DNA of 64,000 nt from UBA5078 sp964538025 (lineage in GTDB: Bacteria > Pseudomonadota > Gammaproteobacteria > Pseudomonadales > Pseudohongiellaceae): assembly GCA_964538025.1 (NCBI GenBank), contig CAZICZ010000004.1, positions 243,609-307,608 of the forward strand. Reading direction: 5' to 3'. The notes beneath the pieces are model-generated. The model saw only the letters and a list, made by a program, of their open reading frames with translations. It was not told the DNA's origin and did no database searches. The translations under genes were made by a program, and so were the position numbers. Shown one piece after another: positions 52,561 to 61,466 of this stretch. How positions within the stretch are numbered: position 1 is the first letter of the stretch; every line of letters begins with the position of its first letter.

Positions 52561-55155
52561 ATGCGCATTGAACAACTGACAAGCAAGTTGCAGGCGGCAT
52601 TATCGGATGCCCAGTCACTGGCTCTGGGACAGGACAACAATTTTATCGAACCAGTTCACCTGATCATTGCCTTGCTGGATCAGAAAGGTGGCTCGGTACG
52701 CCCCTTGCTTTCGCAGACGGGCTTCAACGTCGGCGACTTGCGCAACAAGCTGCAGCAAATTCTGGAACGACTGCCCAAGGTGGAAGGCACCGGGGGCGAT
52801 ATCGTCATGTCCAATGAACTCGGCCGTCTCATGAATCAGGCGGACAAACTTTCCCAGAAACAGGGTGACAAGTTTATCTCCAGTGAATCCGTTTTCCTCG
52901 CTGCCATGGCAGACAAAGGGGAAGTGGGGCGCACGCTGGGGTCCTACGGCGTGAGTGAACAGGCATTGCACAATGCGATCCAGAATTTGCGCGGCGGCGA
53001 CAAAGTCACCGATGCCGGCGCGGAAGATTCCTGGCAGGCGCTATCCAAATATTGCGTGGATCTGACTGAGCGTGCAGCGAAGGGTGAGCTTGATCCGGTG
53101 ATCGGCCGTGACAGCGAAATTCGTCGCACGATCCAGGTGTTGCAGCGCCGCACGAAAAACAATCCTGTCCTGATTGGAGAACCGGGTGTCGGTAAAACGG
53201 CGATCCTTGAGGGGCTCGCCCAGCGCATTGTCAATGGAGAGGTTCCCGAGGGATTGAAAGACAAAAAGATTCTCTCGCTGGACATGGGATCCCTGATTGC
53301 GGGTGCTAAATTTCGCGGTGAATTTGAAGAGCGGCTCAAAGGTGTGCTCAATGAACTTACCAAGCAGGAAGGTGCCGTCATCCTGTTTATTGATGAGCTG
53401 CACACCATGGTTGGCGCTGGCAAGGCGGAAGGGTCGATGGACGCGGGAAACATGCTGAAGCCGGCACTCGCGCGGGGTGAGCTGCACTGTGTCGGTGCTA
53501 CCACGCTGGATGAATACCGCCAGTACATCGAAAAAGACGCTGCTCTGGAAAGAAGATTCCAGAAAGTGCTGGTGGATGAGCCAACAGAAGAGGACACCAT
53601 CGCCATATTGCGCGGACTGAAGGAGCGCTACGAGGTGCATCACGGCGTGCAGATTGCAGACGCAGCCATCATTGCCGCCGCACGGCTTTCCCAGCGCTAC
53701 ATCCCGGACCGTCAACTGCCTGACAAAGCCATTGACCTGATTGACGAAGCGGCAAGCCTGATTCGCATGGAAATCGATTCGAAGCCGGAGGAAATGGACC
53801 GGCTCGACCGTCGCCTCATTCAGCTCAAGATCGAGCGGGAAGCACTGAAGAAAGAAGAGGACGAGGCGTCCCAGAAGCGCAAGGAAAAACTGGCTGACGA
53901 AATTCGCAAACTTGAACAGGAGTACTCGGATCTCGAAGAAGTGTGGAAGGCGGAGAAGGCCTCGGTTCTGGACGCCCAATCGATCAACAGTAATCTGGAG
54001 CGCGCCCGCAATGAATTGGAAGTCGCGCGGCGTGCGGGAGACCTTGCCCGCATGTCTGAACTGCAGTACGGCATCATTCCCAATCTGGAGAAGAGCCTGA
54101 ATGCGGCGACCCAGGCCGAAATGAGAGACATGCAATTGCTGCGAAGCCGAGTGACGGAGGAGGAGATTGCAGAAGTGGTCTCCCGTTGGACCGGCATTCC
54201 CGTGGCGAAAATGCTGCAGGGAGACAAGCAGAAACTGTTGCAAATGGAAGATGCGCTGCACACCCGGGTCATTGGGCAGGATGAAGCGGTCAATGCGGTG
54301 GCGAATGCGGTGCGCCGCTCACGCTCAGGCCTGTCTGATCCTAACCGTCCGAATGGTTCTTTCCTGTTTCTGGGACCTACCGGCGTGGGAAAGACCGAGC
54401 TGTGCAAGGCGCTGGCGGAATTTCTCTTTGATACCGAGGACGCCATGGTGCGTATCGACATGTCCGAATTCATGGAACAGCACTCTGTCGCTCGGCTGAT
54501 CGGTGCTCCTCCCGGATATGTCGGTTATGAGGAGGGGGGCTATCTGACTGAAGCGGTCCGTCGCCGCCCCTATTCCGTGCTGCTGTTGGACGAGGTGGAG
54601 AAAGCACATCCGGACGTGTTCAATATCCTGCTGCAAGTAATGGATGACGGGCGTCTCTCGGATGGCCATGGCCGCACGGTCGATTTCCGCAATACCGTGA
54701 TCGTCATGACGTCTAATCTGGGGTCCGATCGCATTCAGGAAATGATGAGCGAAGGGGTGCCCGACGATAAGGCCTACGAGCGTGTCAAAACGGAAGTGCT
54801 TTCGGTGGTGGTGCGTCACTTTTCGCCGGAGTTTGTGAACCGGATTGACGAGACGGTGGTGTTCCACCCTCTGCTCAAGGAGCAGATCCGGGGGATTGCC
54901 GATATCCAGATGGCGCTACTCAACAAGCGGCTGCAGGACAACGATCTGCGGATGGAAGCCTCGGAGGCTGTGCTCGACAAGTTGGGGCGGTTGGGCTATG
55001 ACCCTGTCTACGGGGCTCGCCCCCTCAAGCGGGCCATCCAGAACTGGATAGAGAACCCGTTGGCGCAGCAGATGATCAAAGGCGACTATGCCCCGGGTGA
55101 CGTCATTCTCGTCGATGTCGTGGAAGACGTCTTCTCCTTCACGAAAAAGGGCTGA
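52561..55155 (+). CDS. clpB: ATP-dependent disaggregase ClpB
   Basis: ClpB works with DnaK to pull aggregated proteins apart. The 864-residue protein has an N-terminal repeat domain, AAA+ module 1 with Walker A G206-EPGVGK-T213, a long coiled-coil middle domain (about residues 405-525, rich in Glu, Lys and Arg), and AAA+ module 2 with Walker A G605-PTGVGK-T612 and pore loop GAPPGYVGYEEGG. There is no ClpP-binding loop. Heat-shock control is supported by the sigma-32 site upstream. Confidence 0.98.
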   Translation: MRIEQLTSKLQAALSDAQSLALGQDNNFIEPVHLIIALLDQKGGSVRPLLSQTGFNVGDLRNKLQQILERLPKVEGTGGDIVMSNELGRLMNQADKLSQKQGDKFISSESVFLAAMADKGEVGRTLGSYGVSEQALHNAIQNLRGGDKVTDAGAEDSWQALSKYCVDLTERAAKGELDPVIGRDSEIRRTIQVLQRRTKNNPVLIGEPGVGKTAILEGLAQRIVNGEVPEGLKDKKILSLDMGSLIAGAKFRGEFEERLKGVLNELTKQEGAVILFIDELHTMVGAGKAEGSMDAGNMLKPALARGELHCVGATTLDEYRQYIEKDAALERRFQKVLVDEPTEEDTIAILRGLKERYEVHHGVQIADAAIIAAARLSQRYIPDRQLPDKAIDLIDEAASLIRMEIDSKPEEMDRLDRRLIQLKIEREALKKEEDEASQKRKEKLADEIRKLEQEYSDLEEVWKAEKASVLDAQSINSNLERARNELEVARRAGDLARMSELQYGIIPNLEKSLNAATQAEMRDMQLLRSRVTEEEIAEVVSRWTGIPVAKMLQGDKQKLLQMEDALHTRVIGQDEAVNAVANAVRRSRSGLSDPNRPNGSFLFLGPTGVGKTELCKALAEFLFDTEDAMVRIDMSEFMEQHSVARLIGAPPGYVGYEEGGYLTEAVRRRPYSVLLLDEVEKAHPDVFNILLQVMDDGRLSDGHGRTVDFRNTVIVMTSNLGSDRIQEMMSEGVPDDKAYERVKTEVLSVVVRHFSPEFVNRIDETVVFHPLLKEQIRGIADIQMALLNKRLQDNDLRMEASEAVLDKLGRLGYDPVYGARPLKRAIQNWIENPLAQQMIKGDYAPGDVILVDVVEDVFSFTKKG

Positions 55156-55509
55156 TTGCCTTGGCCTGTTTGGTCTGCAGCTTCTCCAAGCGCTTGACTT
55201 TGAGAGAAATGGTGGGAAAATTGCCGCTGTTTTTGCTTGCAGACTGAACAGACCACACCCCCACCCGGTCTGGCTCAGTGGAGGTCCCGCAAATAAGGCG
55301 GGGCACCCAATAGATCTTAGGTGTCATACGACGTCCACCTTAGGCTCCCCACGTTACCGCGTAATGGGCCGACAAGCGTCACTGCAGCTTTCCTTGCACA
55401 AGGTGCGAGGGCTTGCGCTGACATATCCCTGAATCATTGTGAACACATCCTACTGGCGCGCCTTTGGCAGCCCCGACGAATTTGCTATTGGCATTCAAGG
55501 AGGCCCCGA
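55156..55509 (+). other. 354-base region between clpB and ilvB
   Basis: I see no gene here. A weak promoter, TTGACT then AAAATT at a 17-base spacing, begins near 55194. CAGACC and GGTCTG form a stem around 55249-55273, and CCCGC-aaataag-GCGGG another around 55286-55302, but neither is followed by a T tract. A 22-codon frame with five Leu codons ends at 55432; it has no ribosome-binding site and no following terminator, so I do not call it an attenuator peptide. Confidence 0.4.
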
Positions 55510-57264
55510 GTGGCCCCACAGGACAGAGGTCTAAAGAAAGTGGAATTACTATCAGGCGGTGAAATGCTCATCCGGGCGTTACACGATGAAGGCGTAGAGA
55601 TGATTTACGGTTACCCCGGTGGCGCCGTACTGCATATCTACGATGCGATATTCAATCAGGACAAGGTGGAACATATTCTGGTGCGGCATGAGCAGGCGGC
55701 AACCCATGCAGCCGATGGCTATGCGCGCGCTACGGGAAAGCCCGGTGTCGTACTGGTGACTTCCGGCCCGGGGGCCACCAATGCCGTGACCGGCATTGCC
55801 ACCGCATTCATGGATTCCATCCCCATGATTGTGATTTCAGGTCAGGTGGACAGCTCTCTCATCGGCTCGGACGGCTTCCAGGAAACCGACATGGTCGGCA
55901 TCTCGCGACCCATCGTGAAACATAGCTTCATGGTGCAGAACCCTGAAGACATTCCCATGGTGGTGAAAAAGGCGTTTTACATTGCGACTACCGGCCGGCC
56001 GGGTCCGGTGGTGATCGATATTCCCAAAGACGCAACGGACCCAAGCCGCAAGTTTCCCTATTCCTATCCGGAATCCGTCAAGCTGCGGTCTTACTCGGTA
56101 CCGGCGAAAGGGCATACGGGGCAGATCAAGAAGGCAGTGGAAATTCTGCTCGCTGCCAAGCGCCCCGTGCTCTATACCGGGGGAGGCGTTGTGCAGGGGG
56201 AGGGAAGCGCGTTATTGACCGAATTGGCCAAAACGCTCGGCTATCCCGTCACGAACACACTGATGGGGCTTGGTGCCTATCCAGCAACCGACAAGCAATT
56301 TCTCGGCATGCTGGGAATGCACGGTACCTATGAAGCCAATATGGCGATGCATTACAGCGATGTCGTCCTTGGGATTGGCGTTCGCTTCGATGACCGCGTC
56401 ACCAATGCCGTCAATAAATTCTGCCCCGGTGCGAAAATTTTGCATGTGGATATCGATCCTGCGTCGATTTCCAAAACAGTGCCTGCAGATGTGCCCATCG
56501 TGGGATCCGTGACCAGTGTGCTTGAAGAAATGCTGGAGCTGATCAAGACCTCGGACACCAAAGTTGATCGCAAGGCACTGGACCAGTGGTGGAAGCAGAT
56601 CGATGGCTGGCGCGAGAAAGACTGCTTGCATGTGATACCGGCCCCAGACGATGTCATCAAGCCCCAACAGGTCATTCAATGCCTGTATGAGATCACCAAG
56701 GGGGAGGCATTTGTATCTTCCGACGTGGGGCAGCATCAGATGTTTGCCGCTCAGTACTACAAGTTCGACAAACCGCGACGATGGATCAACTCAGGCGGTC
56801 TGGGCACGATGGGTTTCGGATTCCCGGCGGCGATGGGGGTGCAGTTTGCTTTCCCGGATGCTGTGTCCGTCTGCGTTACGGGGGAAGGCAGTTTTCAGAT
56901 GAATCTGCAGGAACTGGCGACCTGTCTGCAATATCAGCTGCCCATCAAGATTGTGTGCTTGAACAATCAGGCATTGGGAATGGTGAAGCAGTGGCAGGAC
57001 ATGCAGTATGGCGGCCGCTATTCCCACAGCACCTATGCTGAATCCTTGCCCGATTTTATCAAGCTGGCGGAAGCCTATGGTCATGTGGGGATGCGAATCG
57101 AAAAGCTGTCAGAGCTGAAGACAAAAATGGCAGAGGCTTTTGCCCTGAAGGACCGTCTCGTCTTTATTGATGTGATGGTTGATCCGATGGAGCACGTTTA
57201 CCCGATGGCGATCAAGGGTGGCGCGATGAAAGACATGATCCTGAGCAAGACGGAGAGGACCTAA
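55510..57264 (+). CDS. ilvB: acetolactate synthase large subunit
   Basis: This thiamine-diphosphate enzyme makes acetolactate or acetohydroxybutyrate for valine, leucine and isoleucine. The 584-residue protein has the N-terminal catalytic Glu in RHEQAATHAADGYARATG, an FAD-binding middle domain with MLGMHGTYEAN, and the ThDP-metal motif GEGSFQMNLQELATC up to CLNN. I chose the GTG at 55510: AAGGAGG lies six bases upstream and the length fits. The frame extends upstream without family similarity. The symbol ilvI would serve equally well. ilvH starts one base after its stop. Confidence 0.95.
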   Translation: MAPQDRGLKKVELLSGGEMLIRALHDEGVEMIYGYPGGAVLHIYDAIFNQDKVEHILVRHEQAATHAADGYARATGKPGVVLVTSGPGATNAVTGIATAFMDSIPMIVISGQVDSSLIGSDGFQETDMVGISRPIVKHSFMVQNPEDIPMVVKKAFYIATTGRPGPVVIDIPKDATDPSRKFPYSYPESVKLRSYSVPAKGHTGQIKKAVEILLAAKRPVLYTGGGVVQGEGSALLTELAKTLGYPVTNTLMGLGAYPATDKQFLGMLGMHGTYEANMAMHYSDVVLGIGVRFDDRVTNAVNKFCPGAKILHVDIDPASISKTVPADVPIVGSVTSVLEEMLELIKTSDTKVDRKALDQWWKQIDGWREKDCLHVIPAPDDVIKPQQVIQCLYEITKGEAFVSSDVGQHQMFAAQYYKFDKPRRWINSGGLGTMGFGFPAAMGVQFAFPDAVSVCVTGEGSFQMNLQELATCLQYQLPIKIVCLNNQALGMVKQWQDMQYGGRYSHSTYAESLPDFIKLAEAYGHVGMRIEKLSELKTKMAEAFALKDRLVFIDVMVDPMEHVYPMAIKGGAMKDMILSKTERT

Positions 57265-57265
57265 G

Positions 57266-57757
57266 ATGCGGCACATTATTTCCATATTGCTCGAGAATGA
57301 GCCTGGGGCGTTGTCTCGCGTTGTCGGTCTTTTCTCACAGCGCAATTACAACATTGAGTCGCTCACAGTGGCGCCGACGGATGATCACACGCTGTCCCGC
57401 TTGACGATCACGACGATTGGCGATGATCGCAAAATTGAGCAGATCACCAAACATCTCAACAAGCTGGTGGATGTCGTGAAACTCGTTGACCTGACGGAAG
57501 GTTCTCACATCGAGCGAGAACTGATGCTGATCAAGGTGAAAGCGACAGGCGCTCAGCGAGACGAGGTCAAACGGACTACGGATATCTTCCGTGGGCAGGT
57601 TGTGGATGTCACCAGCACCATCTACAGCATTCAGCTTGTGGGCACTTCGGCCAAACTCGATGCGTTTCTTGCTGCCATCAGTGGTATCACAATCCTGGAG
57701 GTGGCTCGCACCGGCGTGTCGGGTATTTCACGCGGCGAAAAGGTGCTAAGCGTTTAA
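57266..57757 (+). CDS. ilvH: acetolactate synthase small (regulatory) subunit
   Basis: The 163-residue subunit has an N-terminal ACT domain (RHIISILLENEPGALSRVVG, then NYNIESLTVAPT) that binds valine for feedback inhibition, and a C-terminal domain with the ELMLIKV strand and IFRGQVVDV. It activates the large subunit and makes it valine-sensitive. The ATG follows GAGAGG. The two genes end at a strong bidirectional terminator that also serves ilvC. Confidence 0.96.
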   Translation: MRHIISILLENEPGALSRVVGLFSQRNYNIESLTVAPTDDHTLSRLTITTIGDDRKIEQITKHLNKLVDVVKLVDLTEGSHIERELMLIKVKATGAQRDEVKRTTDIFRGQVVDVTSTIYSIQLVGTSAKLDAFLAAISGITILEVARTGVSGISRGEKVLSV

Positions 57758-57775
57758 GGTGAGTGACGATGCAAT

Positions 57776-57801
57776 AAAAAAGGGCCGTGAGGCCCTTTTT
57801 T
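57776..57801. terminator. bidirectional intrinsic terminator between ilvH and ilvC
   Basis: GGGCC (57782-57786), a GTGA loop and GGCCC (57791-57795) are flanked by six A on the left and six T on the right. The symmetry works on both strands, fitting its place between two convergent genes. Confidence 0.92.
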
Positions 57802-57830
57802 ATGGATGCTGATTTCCACTGTCCGCCGGC

Positions 57831-59300
57831 TTAGATGATTTTCTTCATGGCCGTCATGTAGGAGCGCAGTTTCTTGCCGACGATCTCAATCGGATGATTG
57901 CGAATGCTCTGGTTCACCGCGATTAACTCGGCATTGTCTACATTCGTGTCCGCGACAGACAATCCTCTGCCAATCACGTCCACATCAATCTTCGCCATGA
58001 AATCCTTGAGCAAGGGTACGCAGGCATGGGAGAACAGGTAGCAGCCGTATTCCGCCGTATCTGAGATGACCTTGTTCATTTCATACAGCTTTTTGCGTCC
58101 AATCAGGTTGGCAATCAGCGGCGTTTCGTGCAGGGATTCGTAGTAGGCAGACTCTTCGATGATGCCAGCGTCGGTCATTGTTTCAAAAGCAAGTTCAACG
58201 CCGGCCTTGAGCATGGCGACCATCAGAATTCCTTTGTCGTAGTACTCCTGTTCGCTGATGGGCATAGTGCCTGCCGTGGATTTCTCGAAGGCAGTTTCAG
58301 CAGTTGCCGCACGCCAGCCGAGGAGCTTGGCATCATCATTCGCCCAGTCTTCCATCATGCCACTGGAGAATGCGCCTGACATGATGTCGTCCATGTGTTT
58401 CTGGAACAAAGGCGCCATAATGCGCTTCAGTTCCTGTGCCAGGGAGTTGGCGACAATCTTGGCGGGGTTGGAGAGACGATCCATCATGTTGGTGATGCCG
58501 CCGTGTTTGAGGCCTTCCGCAACGACTTCCCAGCCATGCTGGATCAGTTTCGAGGCATAGCCCGGCTCAATCCCTTTTTGAATCATTTTGTCGTAGCACA
58601 ACAGGGTGCCCGTTTGCAGCATGCCACACAGAATGGTTTGCTCACCCATGAGGTCCGACTTCACTTCGGCGATAAAAGAGGACTGCAGTACGCCAGCGCG
58701 ATGACCTCCGGTTGCCGCCGCATACGCTTTGGCGATTTCGAGGCCGTCTCCGTTCGGATCGTTCTCTTCATGCACTGCGATCAGCGTCGGAACGCCGAAA
58801 CCGCGCTTGTACTCTTCGCGCACTTCCGTGCCCGGGCACTTCGGTGCCACCATGACTACTGTCAGGTCTGGGCGAATCTGCATGCCTTCTTCGACGATAT
58901 TGAATCCGTGGGAGTAGGCAAGGCAGGCTCCTTTCTTCATCAGGGGCATGATCTCTTTCACGACAGGGGTATGCTGTTTGTCGGGAGTCAGGTTAAGCAC
59001 CAGATCTGCCTTCGGGATCAGGTCCTCATAGGTGCCCACTGTAAAGCCGTTGTCGGTGGCGTTCTTCCAGGACTGACGCTTTTCCGCAATGGCGGCCGCA
59101 CGTAGCGTATAGGAGATATCCAGACCGCTGTCGCGCATATTCAGCCCCTGGTTCAGGCCTTGCGCGCCACATCCGACGATGACGATCTTCTTTCCGATCA
59201 GTTTGTTGACGCCGTCCGCAAATTCACTGCGGTCCATAAAGCGGCATTTACCCAGCTGTTGAAGCTGGAGGCGCAGGGGAAGCGTGTTGAAATAATTCAT
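57831..59300 (-). CDS. ilvC: ketol-acid reductoisomerase, class II (long form)
   Basis: IlvC converts acetolactate to dihydroxyisovalerate with NADPH and magnesium. The 489-residue length and internal duplication mark the class II form, as in E. coli (491), not the 338-residue class I form of Pseudomonas. Visible parts are the Rossmann motif IVGCGAQGLNQGLNMRDSG and the acidic metal site in EVKSDLMGEQTILCG. It is on the minus strand, convergent with ilvBH and divergent from ilvY, which suggests induction by acetolactate through IlvY as in E. coli. Confidence 0.96.
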   Translation of the reverse strand: MNYFNTLPLRLQLQQLGKCRFMDRSEFADGVNKLIGKKIVIVGCGAQGLNQGLNMRDSGLDISYTLRAAAIAEKRQSWKNATDNGFTVGTYEDLIPKADLVLNLTPDKQHTPVVKEIMPLMKKGACLAYSHGFNIVEEGMQIRPDLTVVMVAPKCPGTEVREEYKRGFGVPTLIAVHEENDPNGDGLEIAKAYAAATGGHRAGVLQSSFIAEVKSDLMGEQTILCGMLQTGTLLCYDKMIQKGIEPGYASKLIQHGWEVVAEGLKHGGITNMMDRLSNPAKIVANSLAQELKRIMAPLFQKHMDDIMSGAFSSGMMEDWANDDAKLLGWRAATAETAFEKSTAGTMPISEQEYYDKGILMVAMLKAGVELAFETMTDAGIIEESAYYESLHETPLIANLIGRKKLYEMNKVISDTAEYGCYLFSHACVPLLKDFMAKIDVDVIGRGLSVADTNVDNAELIAVNQSIRNHPIEIVGKKLRSYMTAMKKII

Positions 59301-59388
59301 AGGGTCTCTCCCGTAAGGTGAATAGAAGCCAGGATGAAAAGCTGTCGGCAGAGGAAAAGCGCCAGCCGTTCCATAAAATCAGGTGCGC

Positions 59389-59455
59389 ATCATAGGCGAT
59401 CTTTTCTGTTGCGTAAAACGCTATATATGAAACAATGCGTTGCGATAAATGAAAC
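59389..59455. promoter_or_regulatory. ilvC promoter and candidate IlvY binding sites
   Basis: On the minus strand, TTTACG (59412-59417) and TATGAT (59389-59394) are spaced by 17 bases; the poor -35 fits an activator-dependent promoter. GCGTAAAACGC (59411-59421) is a palindrome that overlaps this -35. Two copies of ATGAAAC (59427-59433 and 59449-59455) are 22 bases apart, about two helical turns, at -45 to -75 of the ilvC start. These are plausible IlvY contacts, although they do not match the E. coli operator by eye. Confidence 0.5.
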
Positions 59456-59467
59456 GAAAGGGGGCTC

Positions 59468-60379
59468 ATGGAAATTCGAGAACTGCAGCTGTTCCTGCAT
59501 CTGTGCAGAAGCCTGCACTTTGGCAAGACCAGTCGGGAGCATCATCTTAGTCCGTCGAGCCTGACGCGAGTGATTCAAAAGCTGGAACATGAAGTCGGGG
59601 CTCCGCTGTTTGAGCGCGATAGCCGTACCGTCAGACTGACACCTGCGGGCGAATTGTGTCGCCACTACGCGACGGAGACTCTGGAGCGTTGGGAAACTCT
59701 TTTGCGGAATGTGCACCAGACATCCAACGTGCTGGCCGGGAGGCTGAGCATCTTCTGCTCGGTAACGGCCAGCTACAGCTTCCTGCACGCCCTGCTGGAC
59801 CAGATGCGAGCGCGCTATCCGGACGTCGAAATCCAGTTGCACACCGGGGACACCGCGTTGTCGATACAGCGCGTGCTGGATGAGAATGAAGACATCGGCA
59901 TTGCGGCCAGACCGGAGCATCTGCCTGAAAAACTGGTTTTCCGGGATATCCGACGTTCGCCACTGATCTTCATCGCGCCACGGGCCAGCTCCCCTCTGCG
60001 CGACTGGTTGGACGAGTGCCAGCGTGCGGGGCAGCCGTTGCCATTTGCCGAGCTGCCGATGATTCTTTCTGAGGCAGGTATTGCACGGGAGCGGGTGGAT
60101 CGCTGGTTTCAGGAGCAGGGCATTCGTCCCAATATTTACGCGCAGGTGGGAGGTAATGAAGCAATTGTCAGCATGGTAAGTCTGGGCTTTGGGCTTGGTG
60201 TGGTGCCTCAGCTTGTGGTGGAGAACAGCCCGATGCGCAGCAAGATCGAGATATTGGATGTCAGTCCTCAGCTCGAGCCTTTTACGATCGGCGTCTGCGC
60301 CTTGCGCCGCAAACTTGGCCATCCGCTGGTCCGGGCTTTCTGGGATTTGTCTTCCGAGCACATCGCACCGGAAGGATAG
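59468..60379 (+). CDS. ilvY: LysR-family activator IlvY
   Basis: IlvY activates ilvC when acetolactate or acetohydroxybutyrate is bound. The 303-residue protein has an N-terminal winged helix (residues 1-60, with HFGKTSREHHLSPSSLTRVIQKLE as the recognition region) and a periplasmic-binding-like sensor domain. The sequence keeps the IlvY pattern rather than a generic LysR one, and the divergent ilvC neighbour agrees. GAAAGGGGG precedes the ATG. Confidence 0.9.
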   Translation: MEIRELQLFLHLCRSLHFGKTSREHHLSPSSLTRVIQKLEHEVGAPLFERDSRTVRLTPAGELCRHYATETLERWETLLRNVHQTSNVLAGRLSIFCSVTASYSFLHALLDQMRARYPDVEIQLHTGDTALSIQRVLDENEDIGIAARPEHLPEKLVFRDIRRSPLIFIAPRASSPLRDWLDECQRAGQPLPFAELPMILSEAGIARERVDRWFQEQGIRPNIYAQVGGNEAIVSMVSLGFGLGVVPQLVVENSPMRSKIEILDVSPQLEPFTIGVCALRRKLGHPLVRAFWDLSSEHIAPEG

Positions 60380-60468
60380 CTGCCCCAATCCCATTCAGGA
60401 TGCCAAAGTGTATAATCCCTCAGGTTTTGAGTCCGCCTGTTCCTTCATCTCAAAGGTAAGTCAGCGTT

Positions 60469-61311
60469 ATGCCAATTGAAAACGAGCACGATCACGATCA
60501 GGAGAGTGAGCAGGAAGACAGCGTATTTCCCATCGACGAGCATGAGGAAGTCGTGTCTGAGGACGGGAAAAAAGTGCGCCGTCGCGGGATTTATCTGTTG
60601 CCGAACCTGCTCACGCTAGGGGCTTTGTTCGCGGGTTTTTACGCCATCATTGCAGGGATGAGCGGAGATTTTAACAAGGCAGGGTGGGCCATCCTGATCG
60701 CCTCCGTGATGGATGGACTGGACGGGCGCGTTGCTCGAATGACCAATACGCAAAGTGCTTTCGGAGCACAGTTCGACAGCCTGTCGGACATGGTGTCCTT
60801 TGGGGTCGCGCCCGCCCTGATTATGTTCAGTTGGTCCTTGTCTTCGCTGGGAGAGGCTGGATGGGCCGCCAGCTTCATTTATATGTCATGTGCCGCCTTG
60901 CGGCTGGCCCGCTTCAATGTTCAGTTGGGAACCGTGGACAAGCGGTTTTTTGTCGGCTTGCAGAGCCCCGTTGCTGCGGGACTGGTGACCTTTATTGCCT
61001 GGGTCGGATTCAAATACAACGTTGAAGTGACACCAGCAATTGCCTTCAGCACGGCAGTCTTGACCGCCTTTACCGGCATATTGATGGTGTCCAATTATCG
61101 GTACTACAGTTTCAAGGAGATTCACTTCAGGGGCACGGTGCCCTATGTCGTATTCCTGATGGTAGTAGTTCTGCTGGTCGTGGTTGCCCAGAATCCGCAT
61201 GAAGTGTTGCTGAGCATGTGCGTTATCTATGCCGCAACCGGGCCTGTGGTGTGGGCATACAAGCGCATCAAGTCCAAACCGCGAAAGTCTGCAGAGCAGT
61301 CTCCGTCGTAG
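60469..61311 (+). CDS. pssA: CDP-diacylglycerol-serine O-phosphatidyltransferase
   Basis: PssA makes phosphatidylserine, the precursor of phosphatidylethanolamine, in the inner membrane. The 280-residue protein has an acidic N-terminal tail (about 40 residues), about seven hydrophobic segments, and the CDP-alcohol phosphatidyltransferase motif DGLDGRVARMTNTQSAFGAQ with the downstream FDSLSDM aspartates. This is the membrane-embedded type II enzyme, not the E. coli phospholipase D type. A TATAAT at 60411-60416 lies upstream, with no good -35. Confidence 0.93.
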   Translation: MPIENEHDHDQESEQEDSVFPIDEHEEVVSEDGKKVRRRGIYLLPNLLTLGALFAGFYAIIAGMSGDFNKAGWAILIASVMDGLDGRVARMTNTQSAFGAQFDSLSDMVSFGVAPALIMFSWSLSSLGEAGWAASFIYMSCAALRLARFNVQLGTVDKRFFVGLQSPVAAGLVTFIAWVGFKYNVEVTPAIAFSTAVLTAFTGILMVSNYRYYSFKEIHFRGTVPYVVFLMVVVLLVVVAQNPHEVLLSMCVIYAATGPVVWAYKRIKSKPRKSAEQSPS

Positions 61312-61466
61312 AGTAGGTGACGGCGCGAATTCTTTGGCGGTACCGGCTGTAACAATGCGTCTACGATCTGCGTCTTATCGATACAGGCAGTGCAGGTGAA
61401 TAACGCATTTCGGATTACCTGTTTGCGAAATGTTTACGTCACGGATCAAGAAGCGAGGAAACGAGC

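Noticed and set aside
55364..55432. Leucine-rich leader peptide controlling ilvB by attenuation
   Set aside because: The 22-codon frame has five Leu codons but no ribosome-binding site, and no terminator hairpin with a T tract follows it.
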